DNA of 64,000 nt, taken from positions 682,001-746,000 of the forward strand of contig CM055611.1 in NCBI GenBank assembly GCA_029379385.1. The letters are read 5' to 3'. Position numbers and translations under genes: made by a program. Positions 26,801 to 39,699 of this stretch are shown here, one piece after another. Within the stretch, counting starts at the first letter, position 1. Each line of letters begins with the position of its first letter. The notes under the pieces were generated by a model, which saw only the letters and a program-made list of their open reading frames with translations, was not told the DNA's origin and searched no databases. This stretch comes from Quillaja saponaria. Lineage: Eukaryota > Streptophyta > Magnoliopsida > Fabales > Quillajaceae.

Positions 26801-29800
26801 AGTGTTGCACTTGCACTTGAATTAGAACTAAAACTTAAGAACAGAAGCTCAGAGATAACACAAGGCCAGCAGCAGCAATAAGGGTGAGCAGACAAAATGA
26901 AATCCTCACCTTAAACTTTCTATCTCTGTTGCCATTGTTTCATCAAGTCTTCTTGAAGAATTACCCGGCTATCCCATATCCAGCTTGGATAGGTCTTACA
27001 GCTGAACGTGCAATAGGTGGTGTAAATATTGGTGCTGTATTCGATGATCGCTTGGGAAATACTACTCCAGACCGCTGCCATTTATAATACAACCCAGTAT
27101 AATTAACTGATGTTATTTTTACAGTATCAAGTACACAACCTTTTATTCATGAATATGCATGTGAACAATCTTGCACCCTAGGCATATAGTCAAAATGATA
27201 ATGCAACAAAAATGGAAGTGGGACATCAATTATGCGTATTTTCAGCAGACCACTTGAGGTTAACACATGCAACAAAATGTAAAGAGGATGAACGTGTTGC
27301 AGAAGTAAGTCCTCGAAAAAGTGAGGATGTAAATTACCTAACGGTACTGTTCACGCTACAGTAGTGCATGCAAGCTATGAGTTTTGCCTTAATGCTAGGT
27401 TTTGGAGTTTAGAGGGGAGGAGGAGGAAAGGAAGAGGAGAAAAAGGGGAGTGGGCATCATTTCCTTTGTTTTAATGATTTAAATAAAGGAGGGGAGGAGG
27501 AAAGTATAAATTTAAATATAAATGGTCAACTCAAGTAAAGGAAAGGAAAGTTTTAGTGCTAGTATTAATTTTGGAAGTTCATGAAATGATAAAATTTATT
27601 TCTCCCCTCTCTTTCCTCACCTTCCCTCCAAATTGGAGGTGGCAAAAAACAACTCTTGGAGCGGATGAGATAGAATTACACTCTCTCCCATCCCCTTCCA
27701 ATATTTGATGTTCCTCGCTGTTCAGACCAGAAGAACATCCTTTCACAGTATGTTTAATCACATCTTCCCAATATCCGATTTTTAAATATTAATAAAGCTA
27801 CCAGAATTAATATAGAGTTTATCCTACATCAGCATCTGTGCTGATCAAGACATATATGCATGTGTCTCATTGTTCACCATCACACTCAAAGTCATGTAGA
27901 ATAAATATAAATCATTGGCATAAGATTCATCCATGATGCAGTAGGATGAGAAGAAGAAAGATCAACAACCAATCATTGTGATTAGTAATTAGAATAGTAA
28001 GTTTGACAGTAAAAATCACGATCACATGTATGAAAAAAGCTTCATGTAATACATGAACTCCTCGTGGGGTAAACTCTGCTTGAAATCTAGGTTAAAATTA
28101 GTAAAATGGATAAACCAGGCAAGATGTTAAGAATAACAATTTGATAAAGAGACAGGGACACAGATCAGAGAGAGAGAAATAGAGGGTACGAGCTGTACTA
28201 TAATTAATGATGGAGAAAAGACTCTGTTAGTAAAATGCTCCATAGTTCCTAAGTTCTTTATTTTTTTTCAGTATGATTCTTCATATTCTCTTAGGTTTCA
28301 GGCTTAATGTCAAACTCAAATATCTTGACCAATTACCAAAAGACAAAAAAGCCCACACCACTAGAAAGAGATCAATAAGCCTCTTACTTCTTCATTCATG
28401 GATTCACTTTCCCCCTTGATAAATCTTCCTTTCTGTATTCATTCGTGCTAAGGCAGAAGATAAGTCATACAGGGAATAGTTCTTTCATAAAATGCATAAC
28501 AGGTGGACTTCCTACATATTCGGTATTCCTCCAACTCAAATAAACTGGAGGACACAGGGAGAGACCACAACTACTCCTATTCTCCTTACCCAATTATCCC
28601 ATCTTCTTTATTTTTCTTTTTAATTTGTTCTTTTGTAAATTAGGTTTTAGCTGCTGTAATTGATTATTAACTTTGAGAATACAGGTTTAAAGTTCTATGA
28701 TTATTCCAATGTAGATCATGAAACAACTGAACTTACAGACTCTCCAAGGAACCCAATTCAGTAATTATTTTCACTACCTTCCAACTAACTGAATGTTGAG
28801 ATTAGAGATGTGCGGAAAAATATCATTCAGAATAATGGTTTCAAGAAGGTAGCTGTAGACTAACCCTTAATTCCTCATAAGCCCAGTAGTATTGAGGATG
28901 TTTTCCTCCAGGTCCACCAAATGCCTCTTGCCATGAATCAAGCAATACCAAGATTTTGTCCCTTACTTGCATGTCAGCCTACAATGACCATAATATAGCT
29001 TTTTTAGACAAGATCTTTATGAGATTCAAATAGGAAAAAATGAAGTTAATTTCCTAAAATTATCGAGGCCATCAATGGTGAAACTTTTTCTTTTTATTTA
29101 GTAAGAAATAGTCAATTCCAACCCATTATCTTACCCACCCTTTATTCACTTGACAAGAGAGGAGATGCAGTTGTAATGAAAACCATTCCTTTTACATTTA
29201 CAAAAGAACGCATAGTACTAGAATCTTATATCTTATGTCAAAATGTTACCACAATCAAACATCACAACACTAAATCTAATGTTCCCTGATGACTCCAACA
29301 AACTAGCTTCAAGTCTGTGATGTATATATCTAAGAGACTAAGACCAATCCAAACTTATTGACATTGCCTAAAATTATGGAGCACAAACTTTCGATGCTAC
29401 CAATACTCTCGTCTTGTTTATGTTGGATATAAGTAAGAACAAAATTAAAATAGAAAGGCCAGAAAAATATTACAACCATATGGTGCAAATTAAAATAAGC
29501 ATGCATCATAGTATAGAATATCCACCTTTTTCTTTACAATTTTGATCATCTCCCCCAGTATATTCTTCTCGACAATTTGAAAGTGGACGTAATCTCCACA
29601 GTTCTTCACCATTGTCTCCAAGAGCTAAAACACAAGAAGAAATTAACATATTATCCTCATGTACACCCCCAAATTAAATTGATAAATCCATTATCAGAAA
29701 AACAAGTGGATAAAACCAAAATTAAACAAGCTTCAGGGATCCAGTTGGGAAAATGTATTGAGATGAACATGGAAAGAAAAGAAAGGTCAACAAAGAAGTA

Positions 29801-30690
29801 CCGTCAGAGAAAGAAATTGAACTTTAGAACTCTTATGCTGCAACCTTTTCTTAACAGCTTTCACAACATCTTTTGCCTGCCTGCGATAGTTTTTACACAC
29901 ACTCCTCAATAAACCATCAGATTCTTCTTCTAATATTAATAGTTATAAGATAGTAAAAGCCAAGAAGGAGAAAAAAGGGGAGGACGGAGGAACTTAACAA
30001 AAACAACCATACAGGGGAACTTTGCTCCTACAGAGGGGAAACCGAGACATGGAAATATTTTCAGAAGGAAGAAATAAATTATACAAATAAAATTCATCCC
30101 AGAATTCCAATTCAAATTTATTTATGTGCTTATATATTTATTTCCTGGAATAACTATCTTGTTTCATATCAAGACTGAAGCTCCAGCAAACTTCATCCTG
30201 TCCCTCAATAGCAAATAAAAGACATAACTCGCTAAGAAATCCACATAATTACTCTCAAATAACAGTTTTTCCCTGTCGAATTCTCGAAGCAAACAAACAA
30301 GAAAACACACATAAAAGGCATTCCAATTCATTCCCTCCAAGAAACCCAAACTGGGCGCTGCAATTTTCATTTACAAAATTAACCAGAGAAGGTAAAGGGC
30401 ATATGTATGACATAACAACATGGCCTTCTGCATGCAAATTTCAGATTAAATACATAACAAAGCTACTGATACTGATCAAACAAAAGCATAAGCTGGAAGG
30501 AAATCAAAGTCAACCACCCGTATAAAAAAACTCAAAATTGGTGTTCTGATTTTTCTTTTTCGCTTAATATTTACCAATGATTAGAATTGACGGAATCACA
30601 TATATCGATGTTCATAGTCCAATCCGGGCTGATTAGAAGGTCGCTGGTCGCCTTCTCCACTGCTACAGTAGCTGAAGAAGAAGAAGCCAT
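23859..30690 (-). CDS. TOL6: TOM1-LIKE (VHS-GAT) ubiquitin sorting adaptor, TOL6 type
   Basis: An ESCRT-0-like adaptor that binds ubiquitinated membrane cargo at the plasma membrane and early endosomes and passes it to vacuolar sorting. Exons, in minus order: 30690-30575, 29880-29802, 29624-29526, 28978-28865, 27074-26910, 26753-26672, 26585-26500, 25791-25510, 24945-23859, for about 702 aa. Exons 1-4 (residues 1-136) form the VHS domain, beginning [19 protein letters not shown]. Exon 5 is a Pro-rich linker, and exons 6-8 hold the GAT helices (about 195-275). An acidic [13 protein letters not shown] motif follows, then [11 protein letters not shown] and a 120-residue Gln/Pro/Asn-rich stretch (about 465-584). 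The conserved tail is [17 protein letters not shown]. Odd points: a +1 insertion in exon 5 near 26970 breaks the frame. Two compensating one-base changes in exon 8 (C-run 25607-25610 and near 25582) enclose a TAA at 25595-25593. All splice phases fit once these are allowed for. TOL6 is favoured over other TOLs by its N- and C-terminal blocks. Confidence 0.92.
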
Positions 30691-33600
30691 ATTCTCTCCT
30701 CTATTCCCCTCCCTCTCTGTCTCTGACTTTCTGATACAACGAAAACTGACGTTTGTTTAACCAAAAAAAAAAATTGTGAATAAAAAAAAAACTAGAGAAT
30801 ATTATTGTCCTGGAATATACAGCGCCATGATTGTTTGGATGGGTGGAAAATTATATGTAATGAAACCCTAGACCTAGAAAAGAAAAGCTTTGGTATTTTC
30901 TTTTCGTTCCTTCCTAGTCCCTAGTTCTCACAAAACTCATCACAAATACAACTCCACTGATTATCATCTTCTCATTCTAATAATACTATTATTCCTTTCT
31001 TTGTCTCTTGCCTTTTTTTTCTTTTCCCGGAAATTCCGTAATTTCCTTCTTTTCAATTTCTAAGTTGTTTTACATATGTAGCCTTTCTTTTCCAGTTTAG
31101 TCTGCTTTTTAAGTTTTATCTGGTCTTATACACACTCCACCAGTCGCTCTTCCTCAGTTCGTATGAACACGCGCCAAGTTGTGCGATAAACATGCAAAGC
31201 GAGATTGTGTTGTGAATTACAATAGCGAGTAAACTTTATCTCCACAATCGAGAGGGTACTGAATGAAATTGGCAAGTCTTTGCGCTGCCTTTTCTGAAAA
31301 AAATGGTTTTTTATCTGACAGTAACATTGATATATTTCGGAATAAAATATATTAAAAGCTTTTATAATAATGTTTTTTAAATTTTGAGTAAATTATATTA
31401 TTTCTTTGAAACTTAGTGAAACAAAAAAATAGAAATAGTTCAGTTTTATCTTCATTTTATGTTTTCAAATAAATTTTAAATACTCATATTTTATATATTG
31501 TCTTTCATTTTTGTTTTATAACACCAATATGTATTATGTGAGCCCTAATTCATTTTAACTTTTAATAAAAAAATAAATAATTCACACTTATATGTAAAAT
31601 AAAATATTAAATCAAATAATTCTAGATTTTTTTGTGTCACTTTTTATGAAATGAACTCTAAAAATGTAAATCTATATACATTTAAATTCAAGTACTAGTA
31701 GAATTATGATATGTCTTATTGATATAATAAAATATGACATGACTTCTTAGTTTATAATGATACATAAATTTTTATTTTTATTTCAAGAAAATTATATAGT
31801 GAAACTTACTACAATCACATTTGTAACAACATAATATTTCAAGAAAAAAAATAGAGAAATATACGGAAATTAATGAATCTTAACTTTCAAGTGATTCTTT
31901 CTAAAAAAGTTTTAAATTTTAATTAATCGACACATTTTTATAAAATTTTCATAATTTCATAATTTTGAGTTTACAATAAATAAGAAGACAAACTTTAAAA
32001 AATAGATAACATTAATTTAGAAAACAAATAAATGTAATATATAATTCTCAATTAATAGATAATACCACCTCTAAAAATTATTAAGATATTCACGTCCTCT
32101 TCTTTCATATTTTGCTACAAAAGAATTACATAATTATTTTTCATTTTATTAAAAATAATATATTAAAATTGAAAAAATAAAGTTAATATAATATATTGCA
32201 ATTAAGAAAATGAAAAGTATAAAAAAATTGAAAAATAAAGTACTTAGGCTTCAATTGAAAAGATAAAATGAAAAGTTGAACTTATTTGTCATTTGAAGAA
32301 TATAATATATTTTTTTAGTATTTTAGAGATAAAATTAGTGCCTTTTAATAATTTTAAAAAACAATTATTAACACATTTAGTTTTTCATCCAATTCAAGGA
32401 GTGAAGTGTCATTTTCTCTAAATTCCAGACCTTAGTATTTTTCTATAAACCTCAAGAAAAATGAGTACTCTTTTATTTTAATTGTCAAATATTAGTCTAC
32501 AATTTTATTATAATTATCTAATCAAAACAAAAATCATATTAAATCAGATAGGACATAATCATTTAGTATTATTTTTGATAATTTATTAACAAATTACTGA
32601 ATTATTATTTTATCAAAAATTGACAAAATTGTTAATTAATTATCTAAATTTTTTTAAATGATAGTAATAAAAAAATTACTAATGAAATTAACAAGATTTA
32701 TACTTTCAAGGATAAATATGTATTTTGACACGTTGTTACAAGTTTTTTATCAAAAGAAATAAAAAAAAAAAACAAACTAATAACAAAATTGTTAGGTAAT
32801 TTTTTTTATTAAATTTAATTATCTGACATAATTATCATTATCTTAAATAGAAATTCAAAGTATGGGATAATGTGATTGACCATATGATTGACAAAAAGAT
32901 TATTTAATGTCTTTGTCGTGGCCGGCTTTGTGTTTTCAATTCATTTGTCAGCCTCTGCTAAAAAACAACATTTTTTTTGCTGACTGATATCCCGATCTTG
33001 CCAATTTTGTAGACCAAACCAACGCAAATTCTGTTTAGTTTCCTAGTGATCATTTACAAACCAAGAAAAATGAAAGACAATGTCTCATATTTGACCAGAC
33101 ACAACATAAATAAGAAAATTTCTCTACTCAACTTGATTTGTCATTGATAATATTAGATACATAATTTTTTTTTATTTTTTTTCTCATATCTGATAAATTA
33201 CTCTAGAATAAAAATAAATTATTTTCACTTAAAATTAGTATCACTTCATAAATTTCAAATTTCGTTTAAATAAGTGAAAATTATCTATTTATAATAAGTG
33301 AAACTAATTTTATTGAGTGGTGTTATCTTAAAATAAATAAATTATACATGCAAATGCTTTTTAAAAAGTTTGGACACACTAGCAATACCAATGGCTACAG
33401 TGGTAAGATTGACCATAATAAGCACTTTATGGAGGTGTCATGGCTCAATCCAAGGACCAAGATGGTGGACATTAGGATTTCTCATCAGATTTTATTCGTA
33501 TACGTAATAAACTAGAGCTTGCTAATTATCTTTCCTTTTCTTTTTGACTATAATAATTACATTCACAAAATTAAAAAAAATCAAAAAATCAAAAGGTGGA

Positions 33601-34402
33601 ATGCTGATGTATTATATATATTTATATTGCAGTGGCATGGCATGGCATTGAATTATATTAGTGGCATACTAATGGAAGTAAATTGCTTTTCTAATCTAGT
33701 GATTCTATAAAGGCCAGACAGACTAACGATCCCAATGGCTTAATCAGTGGGATCTGCATGACCTTTCTGTACTCTGGTTCTGGTTTACCCTGGGACGGAT
33801 ACAGCTTAGGCTTAGTGGAGATAGCTACCTCTACTGAGTTTTATTATGTTTCCAAGTATACGATAGTTATTGATAAATTTGAAAAAAGAACACAAATTCT
33901 CTTACCAAAATTTGAATAAAAATATTTTAATTTTACTAAAATTTAGACAACACTATTTTGGCCCTACTAAAACTTTAATAAAACAGTTTTGCCTACACAG
34001 AATTTATATAAAATTAAGGAAAATGACTTAATTATCGAATTGAGAAGTGAAATTTGTTGTCAAACTTTATCAAAATGCAGCTTTCTTTTATTTTTTGATG
34101 AAGGGGAATTAAGAAAACAAAGACAGCAAAAACAAAAACAGGCCAAAGAAAAATCCTTTGAAGACAGAACCTGCTTCTTCTCAATAAACTTCACAGGGAA
34201 AAGCCATACCATAAGAGTCTGTCTCCAAAGCAGGCTGGACTTCCATTGGAGGATCATGGAGAATGGTGAAAGAATTGGCAAGAGTAATTTATATTGGGTT
34301 CCCAAGAGAAGGCCATAATTAATTAACCTAGCATCAGCAATCATCGAAGAACAAAGTTGTTTAAAAGTTGATTAAATTGCTATGGCTATAAGCAAAATTT
34401 TC
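30691..34402. other. TOL6 5' flank and AT-rich intergenic region
   Basis: The pyrimidine-rich plus-strand stretch 30690-31030 (CT repeats, ctctctgtctctg) is the likely TOL6 leader and promoter. From about 31300 to 33350 the DNA is very AT-rich, with no ORF or terminal-repeat structure that I could support. The more balanced segments at 33360-33480 and 33710-33840 match nothing I recognise. Confidence 0.45.
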
Positions 34403-34669
34403 TCAACCCCCATAACTGATTCGGCCCAATATAAGTAATTGAAGATTTATAATTGTATTTGTAACATGTAACTTTTTTTTTTCTTTCTCAAAATTAATTA
34501 AACAATAAATGTTCAGTGTATACGGAGAGATCCAAAATAAATAAAGAAAGAATTTAGAAAAGGACTCATGAGAAATTGGCTGTTGCCGAGATCCAGTGAG
34601 GTTGAACCAAAGAAGCAGGAGGAGTATTATGTTGACGAGATACAAGGACCTGGGAAGGAGGGGAACCAA
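34403..34669 (-). CDS. possible small secreted peptide ORF (unrecognised)
   Basis: An 88-codon ATG ORF. Its first 25 residues look like a signal peptide (MVPLLPRSLYLVNIILLLLL, then WFNLTGS). The rest (GSRQQPISHESFSKFF and an AT-rich tail) shows no CLE, IDA, CEP or RALF motif. The tail may be intron sequence, with only the first about 45 codons coding. No expression or homology evidence is available, and a chance ORF is quite possible. Confidence 0.2.
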   Translation of the reverse strand: MVPLLPRSLYLVNIILLLLLWFNLTGSRQQPISHESFSKFFLYLFWISPYTLNIYCLINFEKEKKKLHVTNTIINLQLLILGRISYGG

Positions 34670-34708
34670 GACCTAACTATTTCTACGGGGAGCCGTTGTA
34701 CTTAAATG

Positions 34709-34860
34709 CAATGTATAAGATTTATCTATTTTTATTTTTTTTCCAAATGAGTGTTGAGGTACATCTAAATTTCTTAGTACTATCTTTAATTGTAAATTTG
34801 AAAATCAACAAGAATAATAAAAATGTGAACTAAATAAGATGCATCAAATCAACATATCAA
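34709..34860 (+). repeat. dispersed repeat, copy A
   Basis: Begins aatgtataagatttatc and runs through gttgaggtacatctaaattt to catcaaatcaacatatca. A diverged second copy in the same orientation lies near 36581-36735. I recognise no family. Confidence 0.5.
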
Positions 34861-35138
34861 CATAATACTTAAATAGTACATCTAATGGGTGGATTTGTAA
34901 TTAGATGAATTAATTAAATTTCTTTATCTCCATTATTTGATATTAAAAGCTATTATTATCATTAAAATTGTACATTCAAATAGTTTCAATGAAGTGCTAT
35001 ATATACTCCTATAACACCTTCAAGTTTCCTCAGAAAACATACATGGAGTGCTTCATATAAAGTATAGTAGATCTCAAAAAAATAAAAATAAATAAATAAA
35101 TAAAATCTTAGTTCATTAGATTAGATGAGATGGAGATG

Positions 35139-35512
35139 GAGATGTATTTTGATCAGTCAATGAATTATCAAAAAAATTGAAGAATAAAATCTTCTAAAAT
35201 CTTTTGGTAACTCATTGATTCGATTAAAATTCTATAACTCCAATAAAAGAATATTTGTAGCGAGTGGAGATATATTTTTATCAGTCAATGAGTTATCAAA
35301 AGAAATTGGGGAACAAATTCTTTTGATAACTCATTGATTTGATTAAAATTCTATAACTCCAGACGAAAAACATTTGTAACGATTTGAGATATATTTTTAT
35401 CGGTCAATGAATTAGCAAAATACTTAATACTTAATTTGCGGGTTAAATGCTTCTTATAATTTTTGTTAATTCCTTGATTTGATTAAAATTTTATAATTTC
35501 ATGAAAAAATTG
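35139..35512 (+). repeat. three tandem units of about 120-128 bp, each an inverted repeat
   Basis: Units start at about 35139, 35267 and 35386. Each opens gagat(g/a)tattttt(g)atc(a/g)gtcaatga and continues to attaaaattctataa and catttgtaac-like ends. In the middle unit, arms 35285-35304 and 35318-35337 are a perfect 20-bp inverted repeat around a 13-base loop. The outer units have decayed arms. A MITE-like tandem is possible, but no target duplication is clear. Confidence 0.65.
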
Positions 35513-36580
35513 ATATAAATCAGAGATAAGAAAAATTCAGAAATCCATATTGGTATTGTTGGGTTTTCCATGCAAATAATATATGTCTTCGATGCCGGTG
35601 GGTATGTGACATGAATTTTCTGAGATGTAAAGGGAATTTTAGTTCTAAAATCGGAGCTGGATTGATCCAATCTTATGCACTCAGTTTTTATTGCTATGTA
35701 TTATCATACACTATATAAATTTTGAAATACTAACTAGTTTATTTTAAGTGCAACATGGTAATTAGTGTTTCTTTCTTTACATCTGAGGTAAATGGGTAAA
35801 CTACTTTTGAGGTCTGTATTCATACGAAAGGCTTGAGTATTTCCTCCAAGAATCGATTAATAGCAGGTTGAAAATTTGTTTAGTTTAAAACTCGATATTT
35901 TTAATTAGTTGAACTAATTGTTTTAGTTACATGTAATTAAGTTGAAAGTAATTAAAATGTATCCAAAATAGTTACGTATGACGTAAGTGTTTGCATCAAA
36001 GAATTAGAACGTTTTACATTACAAGTTACTAGCCACTAATAAAGGACATGAGATAATATATTTTAATAGAAAGTAAATTAAAGGTATTTTTTTTGTTGAG
36101 TTTTTATTTTTGGTTGAGTTTTTATAATAACTGCATATTAAGGTGATATATAGAGAACATTTTTAACATTTATTGTAAGGTCGATAATTATTTTTGTTTT
36201 CTATAATTAATAAATTTTAAATTTTAAATTTTAAATTTTAAATTTCAATAATTATATTTTAACAAATTATTTAAAGTATTTGTTAAAAATAATTATTTTT
36301 TAATTTACAAGCGGGAGGATACAAGAGGAAATAAATTTCAAAATCAAGCATCGTGAGCCAATCAGCAACCTCTCAGATTTTTTTTATTTTTTATTTTTAA
36401 CTAAGTTGTATTTTAAATATTCAATCCTGAGTGATTAATTGCTTGATTCTATGCACGTTGTATTAATTTTGTAATATTTTAAATGTCAATTATCATGTTT
36501 ATAATTGTATTCGCGTTGTTATTTCTTTACCAAAATTAAATCATGAATGTTTAGCGTACCATATAAGTGTACATAGATGC

Positions 36581-36830
36581 ATGTATAAGATTTATCCAAA
36601 TTAATTTTTTTCAAAGGAGTTGAGGTAGATCTAAATTTCTTTTAAAAAAAATTTCAATTGTAAAATGTTTGAGGATAAATCAATGAGGATAAGAACATGA
36701 ACAAAATAAAATGTATCACATCAACGTATCACATTGATTCAACTAAAATTCTATAAATTCTATAAATTCTATAACTTCACTAAGAATATTTGTAGAGATC
36801 GAATATATATTTGTAGAGACTTATACTACT
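36581..36830 (+). repeat. dispersed repeat, copy B, with fused hairpin-unit end
   Basis: Repeats copy A (atgtataagatttatcc, gttgaggtagatctaaattt, tgtatcacatcaacgtatca). It then continues into the attgattcaactaaaattctata and aatatttgtagag elements seen in the 35.1-35.5 kb hairpin units. A tataaattc motif is triplicated at about 36750-36775. The shared order suggests that copy A plus the hairpin units once formed a single repeat. Confidence 0.45.
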
Positions 36831-37214
36831 ATATATATATATAAGATATAAGAAAAAGAAAAAGAAAATAAGAATCCAGGAGATTACTTCTTTCGATTGG
36901 TTCTCCTTCATCTCAGTCAAAATCAAAATCCTAATCTCTATTGGATTTGTTTGGTCGGAGCTATGCAGAGGAGAATTAACAGTCAGTATAATTATGTTTT
37001 TATTATATCATTATTTTCCAGTTCAAATCTATCCTCATAATTTATTTTGTTTTGTTGGGGTTTGTATGTCGAGGTCTAGAACTGGTGTTTTATATAGATT
37101 TGTTTCTTTCTATTCTAGTATTCTATAATTGTGTGTTTTGATTTATACGTATCAAGTCTGTTCTGTTGCTTGCAGATAGTAGAGATAGAAGAACTCCCAA
37201 CAGAAATTGAAGAT

Positions 37215-38409
37215 ATGAATTTTCCAGTAGTAAAAGAACTCCCAATGGATATCATCAGCCTCATACTGTGTTGGTTACCCGCTAAGACTCTTATGGCTTG
37301 GAGATGTGTTTCCAAACAATGGCGTTCTCTAATAGACAACCCACATTTTATACAGCTTCATCTTCAGTGTTCCAACGCAACCAGTTCCAATCTCAGTCTT
37401 ATTTTCAAAACAAAAATTCACGCTTTTGGTGGCCGCAGGTCTTACGAAACAATATTTAAACATGCCGAGCAAAATTTAGATTGTCTCTACTCTCTTGACT
37501 TTGACAAGCTGCTTGATCATGATGATGATGAGCCTGAGTCTGAGTCTGAGGCCCTTGCCCTTCTTCTAGATAAATATAACCCCATGAAATGTTTCCCGGA
37601 GTATGATGGCTTGACCTATGTCGATGGTTCTTGTAATGGCCTGATTCTTTTGGTCGAGCGTCCAAATTGTACCTTCTTTATTTTTTGGGGAAAGTACCAG
37701 AAAATTCCATGGTCAGTACCGGTCTACGACGAATTCACTCATGCTCCAGTAACTGATATTTTTGGGTTTGGATATGACCACCTCAACCAGGACTAAAAAG
37801 TGGTGTGCAAAGTCAAGAAATCCGATCACAGAGATCAACTAAATGTTTATAGTTTGAAGAATGATTCTTGGCATAGGGTTGCTCTTGATTCCTTCCCTTA
37901 TGGAGTTAATTGTGAGTTAACGGTGCTTTTTAATAATGCTTTCCATTCGATTGGGGGGGTCTGACAATGACGTTCTTGTTGCTTTTGATCTTGGGACTGA
38001 GCAATGTCGTGAGCTGCCACATCCAGAGCCTAATAATCCTTTCAAGACATTATCGGTCTTGGGAGGATGCCTCTCTGTAACTATTCTTCATTACAAGGGT
38101 TACGAGGATTGTTGTATATATTCTGCTCATGTATGGGTGATGAAGATATATGGGATTGAAGACTCATGGACCAAGGTGTGTAAGGTAAGCCATCTACCAT
38201 TGTCTCGTTCTGTTTATGTGAAGCCTTTAGCTTATTCACGGTGCCGTGACAAAATTCTCTTGTATTTTGATGATGGCGATGGACTTGTCTGGTATGATTT
38301 GAAAATGAAGAGAACCCAAAATGTAAAAGTTTCTGGTGCTCCAAGATTCTATGTGACGACTTTTGTTGTAGGAAGTCTTGTTCCTCTCAATAACTCTGTA
38401 ACTGATTAA
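37215..38409 (+). pseudogene. F-box protein with FBA-type C-terminal domain, interrupted by a stop and a frameshift
   Basis: F-box proteins join SCF ubiquitin ligases, binding SKP1 through the F-box and substrates through the C-terminus. The F-box is residues about 5-50 (KELPMDIISLILCWLPAKTL, then WRCVSKQWRSLIDNPHF). The hallmark FGYDHLNQD of the F-box-associated (FBA) family comes near residue 190, where family members read D-Y-K-V-V. Here TAT has become TAA at 37794-37796. A run of seven G at 37953-37959 adds a base; with six G the frame continues IGGSDNDVLVAFDLGTEQC to the stop at 38409. Allowing both changes gives about 397 aa, a normal family length. The start at 37215 is chosen because it precedes the F-box, and the upstream acceptor (gcttgcag, 37175) suggests a leader intron. 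It could be a recent pseudogene or a locus with sequence errors. Confidence 0.85.
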
Positions 38410-39137
38410 GCAAGAGAGGAAAAGAAGAACTAGTTGAAGAATAGGAATTATGTGAGAAAAAGCAGCACTCATAGTTGCTATGTAGTTTTGTGCTCGGAGC
38501 TTGCAAACTTATGATTAAGTCAATTTTTTTTATAAAAAAATTATTGATATTTGTTTAATTAATTCCTGTATGAAACAATTTTCTTAGATAAAAACCACAA
38601 ATTGTATCCATATACATCTTTGAATTCATAACATTTTTTTTTTGTTTTTGGTATGATAGAATAGAAGTGCTTTTGACAAGCAGAGTAGTATTTAGGCTTA
38701 GTTTCCTAATGTTTTTTGAGAGCTTACACTTATAAAGATTATAAGTCAATTTTGTTATATTTAATAAAAATATAAATTGTAGTGCTGAACTTTTAAAAGT
38801 ATTTCAATAGATGTTTTAAAAAACTAGCTCATGTTCTCAAAATTTTTTAAACTACAATATTATTAAACCAAGCTTAAAATTTTTAAATTACAGTATTATT
38901 AAATCAAGTTTAATTTTGTGGCTTATATTATTGATAGCAGTTTTTATATTAAAGCAGCTCTAAAAGAGCAAAAAGAACACAATACCCTTAGTAAGCAAAA
39001 ATATTACCAGCAGTCTAAGTTTTTTGGTTCAAGTAAAGTACTTATCCAAGTAAACTTTTTCTTCATTAGATGCAAAGATGTCACAAAAGATGATATGAAG
39101 AAAAAACTTGAAACCAAAAGACTATAAACAAAGCTGG

Positions 39138-39170
<33 letters not shown>
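39138..39170 (+). repeat. 33-base poly(A) run
   Basis: 33 consecutive A between aagctgg and gctagaag. No processed coding sequence is recognisable immediately upstream, so a retrocopy origin is not supported. Confidence 0.7.
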
Positions 39171-39175
<5 letters not shown>

Positions 39176-39699
39176 AAGATAAGTGAATCAAAACACAAAA
39201 ATATTTAAATATAGAGATGACCTTGTACAAAAACAACCAAAAATTGATTTCAATAGAAAAACTAGTCTGCATATCCAATATTCAAAAACTAGGAAATGTG
39301 TAAAATATAACTAAGAGTTTTGAAGTTTACAGAATCCAAGTATTTGAATAGGCTTCCTCCTCTACTGCAGCTGCTCTGATGATGCACTCACGGGAAGAAT
39401 TCCCTAGGACCATGTCCACTTTAACTTAATGTAGTTTTCATACAACAATTTCTCAGGACCAATTCCAAGAAACAATAAGTTCTTAACTCTTCAATTCATC
39501 TAGTTATGTCGGGAACAAATTGCTATGGGGGGGAGATCCACCCAAAGAAATGGCCTAGAAATTACAGCCCTCAAACTCTATGGAGGCCATCCGCTGGAAA
39601 AAGATTCTGATCATCTACAATTCCCAAAGTTGGAAAGAGAATTTTCACTTTTTGTGCAGTTAAACCAAACTCTTGTGCTGGGTCTGTCCTGTCAGCTAG

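Noticed and set aside
29577..29912. 111-codon plus-strand ORF
   Set aside because: Overlaps TOL6 exons 2 and 3 on the opposite strand and is Lys/Gln-rich noise.
34060..34344. 94-codon minus-strand ORF near the putative secreted peptide
   Set aside because: No CLE, IDA, RALF or other peptide motif, and composition matches the surrounding AT-rich DNA.
39138..39170. Poly(A) run as evidence for a retrogene
   Set aside because: No intronless coding sequence or target duplication adjoins it.
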